Source of the DNA: Hermetia illucens
Lineage: Eukaryota; Arthropoda; Insecta; Diptera; Stratiomyidae
Assembly (NCBI RefSeq): GCF_905115235.1
Contig: NC_051852.1
Coordinates: 159,792,164-159,856,163, forward strand
DNA: 64,000 nucleotides
Direction of reading: 5' to 3'
In this document: piece after piece, positions 55,430 through 64,000 of the stretch
How the letters are laid out: each line of letters starts with the position of its first letter
Numbering within the stretch: position 1 is the stretch's first letter
Program-made: the position numbers and the translations under genes
The notes under the pieces: model-generated
What the model saw: the letters and a program-made list of their open reading frames with translations, nothing else
Databases searched by the model: none
What the model was told of the DNA's origin: nothing

Positions 55430-56560
55430 GAGATGGGGGTGGATGTAAAGGAAAAAGAGGAGTCGCCTCTGCAGTTCCATTGAAAACTCACGGCATTTAT
55501 CCTCACCGGCTCCATTACAAGTTATGGCGCCACACAAGGGAGGTATTTTACTATCATCATGCCAAAGTCTGGATTTTCAACCCCATCCAGGAGTGTAGAG
55601 CGGAAGTTTCAAATATTCTAACCCCATTGAAAAATTGGAGCCTTCACTCTGCCGCAATTTTTCAACGGGGTTGCAGCGAAGCAAGAAAATTATACACAGG
55701 AAATTCAACTTCCAGTACATTCTTTGAAGTTTTATGGAGATGGAAAATTCTTGCACATCTTCGCTCACGGTAAGAGTTGCGGGAGCAAAATTCCGCATAT
55801 AAAGGCTGGTGTTAGTGCCGCGTATGTGATGCAGTTCATTGGTGTACGCCCACATGGTTGGAAGCACATGGCTGCGAGTCACTGTAAGTACGTGGCAGTA
55901 TCTGTCATAACAACATACATTGCACAGCGCTATTCATGACTTGCCACATCCCAACGGGAACCACAGGCAGGGATTCTTTAAAGAGTCATTTTTGATTAAT
56001 GGTAATGGATCATAATGGAATCAGTAGACGAATGATGGTTCAAAATTCCTCTATGGGAAGTTTGGTGGAAGCAAACACGCGCAATAGATCTATGTTTGCT
56101 CTCCTAGGAAGGAAGGAAGAAGTAAGTAGATGCATCCATGGTCGATCTTTCGGATACATCCGTTTCCTGCTGGGATAAGATGGTGAAACACGCAAGAAAA
56201 CCATCTAGGCGACATCAACATACCAATATTACATACCTACCTCGTCCCTACCCAAAAGGTGCACAATGAGATTCCGTGCCCCTTTGCCGCTGGCGTTGCT
56301 CCTCTTGTGTATAGTGTTCTTCCAGTCAAGGCACTTTCCTTCTCCCCTTCGTGCCTTCCCTTCTCCGGAGATGAGGTTGAAAATTTAATCTTTGCCATGA
56401 CAATATCAAGAAACCTCAGTAAGTATATGTACTTTTTAAGGAGATGTGGCTATCGAAAGTTTTCAACGGGGTTGTAGTAAGTGGATCTCTACCTTTCATA
56501 CCCTCCCCCTAACTTTATCGTTATGATATCAAAACAGTACCAGTTTAAGGCACCGTCTCA
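55430..56560. repeat. ~165-bp repeat family W, two small groups around unassigned DNA
   Basis: Plus-sense units lie at 55430-55760 (GGAGGTATTTTACTATCATC, GATTTTCAACCCCATCC). A minus-sense group lies at 56230-56560 (CCGGAGATGAGGTTGAAAATT, AACGGGGTTGTAG). The 470 bp between them hold nothing recognisable. Confidence 0.45.
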
Positions 56561-56589
56561 TCACCTGTGCCAAGTCGAGGAAGATTTTG

Positions 56590-56870
56590 CCCTCTTATTT
56601 GTTATAAGAGGACAAAATCGGCGAAAGCTTCTGGGCCAGACGGGTGCAAATGCGTACTCGATTATGGAAGCCTGGCTTATAAGGGACTATGACGCCAATC
56701 TTGGCATACCTCACAAATTATATTGTCAAAGTTTCGGAGAGGAGAGGGAAGTTATTAGGCACTGTTTTGCGATTTCCCACCTCTAGCTAAAGCCAGGCTG
56801 CGTACACTAGGAAAACAATGCTTTGGGGACTTCAAAAAGATTTCTATTTGAAAGGTAAAAAAGAAAGGAT
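56590..56870 (+). mobile_element. Jockey/I-type LINE 3' end
   Basis: Encodes LIRDYDANLGIPHKLYCQSFGEEREVIRH and then LAKARLRTLGKQCFGDFKK, the Cys/His-containing tail after RNase H (GHWPI...CRSCG...H...C) of the family also seen at 37.3 and 45.7 kb. The Gly-His of GHWPI is lost. Fragment only. Confidence 0.65.
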
Positions 56871-57440
56871 CATTCGTCAATGCTGTGAACTGCCTTCGGA
56901 GGCCTGAACCCATTGGATTTTGCTTCCCCTTGCCATTCCCACTGGATTCATGATCTGAGAAGCTAGTTGGGATCCTCGGACTCTTAACTACCTACCATAC
57001 CGTAACCGTGGCAATGTTTCATGCGCCAGAAAAATCGAATTGCCAGGTCACTTTCCGTATTCGAGGCCAGTGAAATTTAGCTGCTGCAGCTCTTACCGCG
57101 AAATGAAGCAAATGGAGGCACTGTGCCAGGCAAGATGGTGCATAATGAAAGCGTGGGTTTCCGTCCTTCTACAGCTTATTTATTGGACCCAACGCAGGAG
57201 AAATCGCAGATTAAATGGCAAAATTGAAATATTGCAGGACTTGCAAGTACTGGAACGGAAAAACACTGACAGAAGAATATCTACGTAAGTTGGGCAAAAT
57301 CTGAGGCAAACGAATAAGGCGTAATCGCAAAGCATCAGCGGGAAAACGGAAGTGCACAATCCGAGGGGACTTGATTGTAAGAGACAGTTGACTGCTCGAT
57401 GGATTTTCAATTTATTACGGATTAGCTGTGCGTAAACATT
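56870..57440. other. Unassigned
   Basis: Short frames only; nothing recognised. Confidence 0.45.
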
Positions 57441-57773
57441 TAATAACTGCCACAACGATACTCGTTTATAATAAGTGCAGGCTCAGCATTCATACCAGTG
57501 GATGCGAGACCTATCCAACATCTCTGCCCACAAGGCCACAAGGAGCTCTGCCTGCGATATGGGCCAAACCACAACTACAATGAAACTCCCACAAGCGAGC
57601 CAACCGCAAATAACCCGGCCAAGAGCATAGCCTCCAGGAATTCCCAAAGCATATGTTCCCAGAAAGCCATCTCGGCTCTTATGGTACCAGATAATCTCCG
57701 GTGTGGCTTCGTGGCAAGAGCCACTTCAGATGAGTTCCTTGCGGACTTGGGTCTGATCGCTCTCCTCGTGTAC
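57440..57773 (-). repeat. Dispersed repeat Z, inverted copy
   Basis: The reverse complement starts GTACACGAGGAGAGCGATCAG and has CTCATCTGAAGTGGCTCTTGCC, GGGAGTTTCATTGTAGTTGTGG and CATCCACTGGTATGAATGCTGAG. This is the copy with the least disturbed flanks; it ends within 50 bp of the RTE 5' end at 57815. Confidence 0.6.
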
Positions 57774-57814
57774 GTGGGGATGACCCTCCCGAACGGGTTG
57801 GCAGGAACTAATTT

Positions 57815-58165
57815 GGTGCGAAGAGACTAAAAGGGATAGCAATTTGCGGGCTGCCAATTTCCAAACTTAACAACTAACACACGTCAATAACGCCCCAAAT
57901 AGGGATTGACCTCACTCCGAAGACCTTCCGCTTTCGAAAACGGACTATGCTGGGCTTCTGGAATGTGCGCACGTTCTGCGACATCGATATCGAGGGCCTC
58001 TAAATTACTCGCGCTCTCCAAGTTGAGCATGAATTCTAATAATAATATAAGATGAATATTCTGCGCCTAAGTTAAGTTAGGTGGTGGAACTTTGGTAAGT
58101 ATTCCTCTCCCTCTTGACACACTAGCGGCAATTTGCTTTTGTACTCTGGAAAGCCAAGTGGTAGC
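57815..58165 (+). mobile_element. RTE (HmRTE-like) LINE 5' end
   Basis: Starts GCGAAGAGACTAAAAGGGATAG, like the copy at 19.86 kb. RTMLGFWNVRTFCD (about 57945), the endonuclease start, follows. It is cut off at about 58160, where Gypsy pol sequence begins. In the overlapping stretch at 58145-58230 the boundary cannot be fixed exactly. Confidence 0.7.
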
Positions 58166-59850
58166 AGACGCAAGTCTGCCATCAAAACCTGCTCGTCGAC
58201 CTTCAAGGTCATCAGTTGATCGACATCTCCACTGGTCTTATATCAAACGGCCACATAGCCCTGACGCCAGTCCGTAGCATCTCCGCCCCCAGCCAGCCAG
58301 GCTAATTCGTCTGCTGGAAATCTGGCCGTCAAATACTACGGAATGCCCAGCCAGACAGTTCGGCAGCCGAATCTGATACATAAGTCTGGCCCTCGGAGAG
58401 TTGCCGGCCCTCATCTAACCTCAGTCAAAGAGGAGTTTAAATGACTTCACAAGAACATATCTGGACGACATCAGTGTCGCTTCCGAGGATCACGCTCAGC
58501 ATCGGCGACATACATCTTCGCAGGTTTTTTGACATTCTCCGCAGCACCAAGCTACTCATCAATGCTGAAAAATGGGTCCTCGGGAAAGAGCAGGTAATAT
58601 GTTTGGGATATTCTGTCTCCGCTGATGGTTTCAAGCCGCCGCCACATAAAATCAACGCCTCAGCCGCAGTCTTTCACCGAGCTTTGTCGTTACATGGGAT
58701 TGCTGAATTATTACCGGCGATGGATCCCAAACACAGCCAAGATCCTGGCACCACTCAGCGAACTGCTCAAAGGTCTTCCGTCCAAGAAGTGAAAGGTCGA
58801 GATTACTTGGACCCCCAAAGCAGATGCAGAGAACATGGTCGCTGACGCCCTTTCCCAAGTCGCCACCATCTCCATGCCCGCAGCGCTCGATCCAAAGTCC
58901 AATGCCTTGGCACAAGCCGAAGATCAGGAGCTTCAGCATATTCCCATATCCCAGTATATCGAGCGTAGATCTCCAGCCGCTCATAATCGATGATTTCTCC
59001 ATCTTCCTTCGAGGCTCTACATTATCTCTCGCACCCGAGCGTCAAATCTACCACATGCCTGGTATCCTCGAAATTCGTTTGGCCTGGTGTGTGCCGGGAT
59101 CCCAATTGATGGAAGCGCTCGTGCGAATCCTGCCAATGGACAAAAACTCATTTCTATAACCACGCGGCCTAGGACACAACGCCAGAGGGACGGTTTGATC
59201 ACTTGCTTTGATGACCTCATTATACTTCCTCTCTGCCAAGAATCCAATACTGTCTCACGATCATGGACATATTCACTAGATGGCCGAAAGCAATACAACT
59301 TCCCGACTAGCAAGCAATTATCGTCACCAGAGCCCTCATCGATAGATGGATTAGTCTATATGGGACGCCATTAACGATTACGACAGACTAAAAGGCTCAG
59401 TTCGAATCCGCCCTGTTCTTTGAACTGGCGAAACTCGGAACTCTTAGAATTCTCGAGGATACTTACTACACCTTACCAACCACAATTAAATGGAATGATA
59501 GAGTGCATACACCGCATGCTAAAACAGCTTTCTTGTGCGATCCAAGAACGCCATGGCCTAATTTGCTGCTTCTGGTCTTACTTGGCTTCCGCACTACTTT
59601 AAGGAGAATTTGCAGGCATCCCCAGCTTGGATGCTGTACGGCACGATACTCAGGGTTCCGGCGGCACTCTTCTCCATTCAGAGCCCTCCAGATACCCCCC
59701 CCCCCCTCGACATTCGTCGCGCAACCCCCCCGCCACTTCTCGCAGGGTTAGAAAACTGCAACCCCAAATTCAACATCGACTGCTTATATGGTCCAACTGT
59801 CTTTCGACAGTGCGAGAGCTATCTTGCTCGGACGGCAGATACACTAAAGT
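58166..59850 (+). mobile_element. Gypsy (CsRn1-like) pol fossil
   Basis: Plus-strand remains of pol. Parts in order: the end of the protease (LVDLQGHQLIDISTGL, about 58180, matching the copy at 33.7 kb), reverse transcriptase with the area after YLDD (HLRRFFDILRSTKLLINAEK, about 58520, and LGYSVSADGFKPPPHKI, about 58610), then integrase core pieces (TTPYQPQLNGMIECIHRMLKQ, about 59470) and sequence beyond. Gag and LTRs are not visible. It is badly broken, with roughly ten or more lesions, and old. Confidence 0.8.
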
Positions 59851-60050
59851 AACCCACCTGAGAATATTGATGAGCATTGGGCTGTCATCTATAATGATTT
59901 TTTCTTGGATGCTACGTTAGTCGTCGGTCACGATCCGAAGGGAGGTATCATGGAGGCGGTTCGACGAATGGAAGGGGTTGAAGGCTTTGTTGATAGCAAG
60001 CGTGACGCGCTCAAACTCCAATACTAAGGGAAATCCCGGGAAATTCTGAA
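59848..60050 (+). mobile_element. RTE (HmRTE-like) LINE scrap
   Basis: About 200 bp closely resembling 22350-22555 (CACCTGAGAATATTGATGAG, then GGCGGTTCGACGAATGGAA, then GCGCTCAAACTCCAATACTAAG). It directly follows the Gypsy remains. Confidence 0.65.
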
Positions 60051-60628
60051 ATTATTATTGGGCGTTCACCGATCCCAGTTTCCCCAATTTTTCGATCTCT
60101 GCAGTGGTTTATCCTTCACTTTCACTTGCAATTGAACATCAATGGTTGAAGGTATAGATGAAATTAAAAGGCATATTTTAAAAGTTGTTATAAATTAAAA
60201 ATATCATTTATTTTTACGCTTAAATATTATTTTTTACAAATATAAATTACTAGATTTTCTTCACTTTTTCATAGAAAGTGAATACGACTACATAATTTTT
60301 CCGCTTAGACAACAATATTAGGGCAGTTTACACGGGAAAAAGGATATTTTGATAAAAAACTATTCCGATTTCGCATACAATCATAAAAATAGCAGAACCT
60401 GTTATTACTCTATTTACAACTCTACATTAGAAACTGAAGTTAACTCCAAAGGAAGTCTCTCTTTGATCGTTGACGCAAAATTGTATTCTATAAAATCTCA
60501 AAGACTATCAGTTAAGGATCCTCTAAATTCGGGAGTAGTTGAGCATTAAAGGACGAGTATGTGATATCACTTCTACGAGTATTGATTGTGAATCCTAGTT
60601 TACGTAATTTCTAAGTTTGTGGCTACTA
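60051..60628. other. AT-rich 3' flank of the membrane-protein gene
   Basis: Probable 3' UTR of the minus-strand gene ending at 60629; an AATAAA (minus strand) lies at about 60208. A plus-strand frame at 60349-60549 has no known family. Confidence 0.45.
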
Positions 60629-61287
60629 TTAAAAGTCAGGATCATAGTCTCGAGGATACCTAGGTCTGTTGTTATACGTATACATTTGATGGGAATCCTC
60701 GAAATCGTCTTGAGGGTAGTTCTCACCCTTGTGCGGAGTATAACTGTGGTTGTCGTAGTAGAAGTCACCATAGCGTTCTGATCGCCAACTATCATAGATA
60801 TTGGATGCACTGCTGCCATGCATGGAATTCGTGAAACGCTACCGAAAATATTGGTAAGGGTTGGTTATATATTTGTGATAGGGGTGGATAGTTAACCATT
60901 TTTAAATTTACACTTTACCTTTGGTTTGATCGGTTGTTTGTTATCTCCCCACGTGTCATCCACATTGTAGAATTCATCGGCCGCATAGTTTTCCAAGCCA
61001 CCCATGTGGTTCTTGTTCAAATCATTCAACATGTCGTTGGTCAAAGGCGTTGGAGTTTTCTTAGCTCGATTCTGTCGATTTATCAACTGAAAGACGTGTT
61101 TATAGTAAATTTGTATCTAAGTCATTCGATTTTAATATTTTGCAAAGCATATTTACCACTAAGATACCAAATACAATGATGAACAAAAGAGACCCGACGC
61201 CTATTACAATAAGGACGATCGCCCACTGTGGCAGGAGTAGATCGTCATCTGCGGATTCCATGTTGGGTCCATAAGATTTCGGAATAA
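60629..61287 (-). CDS. Single-pass membrane protein, last three exons (partial)
   Basis: Minus-strand exons 61157-61287, 60919-61086 and 60629-60838, with good splice sites (GTAAAT and GTAAAG donors; TTTCAG, TTTCAG and GGTAG acceptors) and matching phases, encode at least 169 residues ending at a stop. The first exon holds an acidic juxtamembrane stretch (ESADDDLLLPQ) and one transmembrane helix (WAIVLIVIGVGSLLFIIVFG). After it comes a basic stop-transfer run (INRQNRAKK) and a cytoplasmic tail with MLNDLNKNHMGGLENYAADE and YDSWRSERYGDFYYDN, rich in Tyr and Asp. The first base pair of the exon completes a codon from an exon upstream, which would lie beyond the LINE at 61.3-63.9 kb or outside the window. 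I do not recognise the family; a type I receptor-like or adhesion protein is possible. Confidence 0.75.
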
Positions 61288-61329
61288 CTGAAAATAATTT
61301 TAGTTTTAATAATTTTCATATATAAAACT

Positions 61330-63850
61330 GTTTTCGTAATAATAATAAAACTCCACCGTAGCCGGTCCCAAGCCCGGTTGTTAAAGGAGAAGGGATGGGT
61401 AGCTTAAGTCTGAATAGCTGGACGCCACCGCACCGTCTCAGGGGGTAGATGAGGAGCGCGCAGGAACTTTGCAGTCTTGCAGATTACTCACTGAGGAAGC
61501 TATCCCCACACCTAGCAGTTAGGTGTAAAATGCAAATCCACTTAATGAGAAGAAGAAGAAACTTGAGGTCCGGTACAGATAACCGGCGAGAATCGTCTGA
61601 CTTGGTGACTGGGCTGGACTCCCGTGATGAATGGCGTCGGAACTGCTAATGGCGGACCAATATCGCTTTAAAACTCGCAGCGATACAATCCCGACCAGCA
61701 TCAGGGAGCGTGTTCGACTCGAGGTCACCGCGGAAACTAATGACCGAGAGTCGATGGGGGCAGAGGCCGGGACATCAACAACACCACGACGCACTGCAGG
61801 CAATAGTTTCAGTACTCTTCGAAGCACTCTTCTCTATCGTCCATCTGAGGTTCGGGACGAATTCCAAAGAGGGTGTATAGAATTGTCGGAAATTGATCCA
61901 TTACATAGACCAGGTATTCCCAGGCTCTATGCATCTCCAGCAACTCTCAAATTAATGATGAGATTGCATCTCAGCTGTGTGCTGATATGTCGCTGCTGCA
62001 ACTATAATCACTGGTGTATTATGGTGCAGTTACGGCTGTCAGATTGCACGGCCACGTGTTATTGGTTTGAGTAACCGGAGAGATCCACCATGGAAAATTC
62101 ATCTGGAACTTCGGCGGGACTCACTAAGGCAGGACATATGCTGGACTGATTCAGATCAGCACTGGCAATGCCAGCAGACGGGTGAAAAAAATGCAGAGGG
62201 TTTACCGGAACTATGCCATCCCCAGTGAGACACCTGTAGTTGAAATTCTGGATACACTAAAGCAGAAACTTTTTGTGATATGCAGTTGGTTACGACGGTA
62301 TGGCGAGAGTCATTCCAGACGTGTCCAGAATGCAACATACGCGAGAAACCAGTGGAGCTTCTTCAGATCTCTCAACGAATCCCAGCAGAGCTTCCAGACA
62401 GTACAGTTTTCGGTGACGGAAGCGAAAGAATACTGGGGTAAACTTTGGGAGTTACCCGTCCAGCATGCTGAGTGGATCATCGCCGAAGGCACTCGCCACG
62501 CCTGGGATGCATGAAGAGGAAGTTCGACGAGCCATAAACAGCTCGAAGAACTGAAGAGGTCCAGGTCTGGATCGGGTGCAGACCTTCTGGTACAAAAGGT
62601 TCACAAAAGTCATGAGTCGATCGAAGAAATTTCCACCCTCCCTCAATGCGGGGATTACTTATCTTATCCCTAAGAAGGACACGGTTCAGGACCCCGCAGG
62701 AACAAGACCGATTACTTGCTTACCAATCCTCTACAAATTTATAACGTCCATCACTGCGCACCTCGAGACAAACAACATTCTCTCCGAGGAGCAGAAGGGC
62801 TGTCGAGTTAGGTCAAGGGGTTGCAAAGAGCAACTCATTATCGACTCGATAGTTGTAGGACAAGCAACTAGAGGCGAAAAAAACCTCTTTATTTGCTATA
62901 TCGATTATGTGATGGCTTTCAATAGCGTCCCGCATACCTGGCTAATCGATGTTCTACATCTGTATCGCATTAATCCGAAACTAATAAATTTTTTGGCGAC
63001 ACCTTATCAGTGCGTACATCTGAGGGTGCTAAAACCTCAGAACCCATCCGTATACGGAGGGCATCTTTCAGAGGGATTCGTTGAGTCCTCTTTGGTTTTT
63101 CATGGCACTGAACCTCCCCTGGCTACTGAATGATCCTATAGGGCATGATTTTGCAATTATCATAATTATCGCCTACGTGCTAAGTGCGAACTGACACACT
63201 TGATGTAATTAGATGACATCAAGCTGTATCCTGGTAGTGACGACCATCTTAAAAGTCTGTTGCGAATAATGTTCAGCCGTGATATTCGGATGCAGTTTGG
63301 ATTTTACAAGTGTCGAATCCAAGCCATCTGCAAAGGTCATAGCATTGGTGATCTCCACATCCAAGCTATGACCGAGATAGATTTCTACAAGTACCTGGGA
63401 ATTCTGCAAGGAACCCATGCTCGAGTTGGTGATCTGAAGGATGCTCTGCTGTCCGAATTCTTGCGAAATCGCATCTCTCGGGGAAGAATAAGATAAGTGC
63501 ATTGAATCTATACGCTATCCCTTCACTGGCTTATGCATTCGGAATATTTCCGTGAACGAAGACCGATCTGGAAAACGTACAGCGGTGGACAACTATGTCC
63601 GAATTCCGAATCCATCATCCAAACTCTGCCGTGGAGCGGATGAACCTGCCTCGTGAGCAGTGGACTGGCTCCACTTAACTTGGAGGATTCAATCCTCTCA
63701 GTGCGGTGAAGTCGGACCAAGAACAGATTGATGAATGGAAGACGAAGGCAATGCACGGTAAACACGTGAATTGTCTTTGGCAGCCATTTGTCGATTTGCA
63801 TTTGTCGAATAGGCTGTGTGCTGCGGAGCTCTTTGCTGAGACGGAGGGAT
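61330..63850 (+). mobile_element. R4/Dong-like (R2-superfamily) LINE, broken
   Basis: The single-ORF type starts with the GTAGCCGGTCCCAAGCCCGG leader at about 61360. The N-terminal region has REFQRGCIELSEIDPLHRPGIPRL (about 61855). The reverse transcriptase has SRSKKFPPSLNAGITYLIPK (about 62615), TRPITCLPILYKF, EEQKGCRVRSRGCKEQLIIDS (about 62788) and CYIDYVMAFNSVPHTWL (about 62897). Then come DIRMQFGFYKCRI, YKYLGILQ, an IHHPNSAVERMNLP-like stretch (about 63610) and a GRG-lacking end. The YADD region (63.1-63.2 kb) is degraded. Inserted antisense to the membrane-protein gene, just upstream of its transmembrane exon. Confidence 0.72.
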
Positions 63851-64000
63851 ATTAGGGATATCGAATTGGTGGACCTCGGCGCAAAACTGTCTGAGTCTGG
63901 TTCAAACCATGCAGAAGCATACCATTCTGCATACGTGCTCGATGTTGCGAGGAGTTCTCGACGGATTCTCCCATTGACCTACCATCGGCCACCACCACCA
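63850..64000 (+). mobile_element. RTE tail scrap and window end
   Basis: 63852-63890 repeats the end of the second RTE family (TTAGGGATATCGAATTGGTGG, cf. 31622). The last 100 bases show nothing recognisable. Confidence 0.5.

Overview
The window is nuclear DNA of an insect, most likely a fly. Three things point there: intronless trypsins of the dipteran midgut type, very short introns (54-61 bp) beside repeat-filled long ones, and a large load of R1-, RTE- and Jockey/I-type LINEs plus CsRn1-type Gypsy remains. A repeat-rich brachyceran with a large genome (soldier-fly-like) fits best; the species is an inference.

Region 1 (1-26.7 kb) is a trypsin cluster embedded in transposon debris. Four intronless trypsinogen genes (A 3207-3950 +, B 18661-19404 +, C 24629-25372 -, D 25846-26589 +) encode almost the same 247-residue secreted protease. 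A and B share about 350 bp of upstream sequence. C and D are head to head as a near-perfect inverted repeat around a 473-bp promoter spacer rich in GATA motifs. Between them lie two R1-type LINEs, several RTE-type LINEs, a broken Gypsy element and small dispersed repeats.

Region 2 (26.7-35.7 kb) is mostly decayed RTE-type LINEs, an intact tRNA-Gly(GCC) gene on the minus strand, and a broken CsRn1-type Gypsy element.

Region 3 (35.7-54.1 kb) is a compact trio of conserved host genes inflated by transposons in their introns. Triap1 (mitochondrial twin-CX9C lipid-transfer partner, +) converges on Zcchc4 (28S rRNA m6A methyltransferase, -). Zcchc4 diverges from P32/C1QBP (mitochondrial matrix acidic protein, +). 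I could assemble all three exon by exon with matching splice sites and phases. Long introns of Zcchc4 (3.0 and 6.0 kb) and of P32 (5.6 kb) hold LINE fragments, a mariner relic and tandem-like repeats.

Region 4 (54.1-64 kb) holds LINE and Gypsy remains, the last three exons of a single-pass membrane protein on the minus strand (60629-61287), and an R4/Dong-like LINE in the intron upstream of them.

I found no CRISPR, operon or other prokaryotic feature. The most unusual items are the homogenised trypsin quartet with its palindromic C/D pair, the three-nucleotide-multiple first intron of Zcchc4, a 51-nt tRNA-Trp 3' part at a Gypsy primer-binding site, an apparently unnamed ~400-bp repeat that entered two copies of the same RTE independently, a ~165-bp satellite-like repeat in both orientations, and a LINE folded into a palindrome inside Zcchc4.
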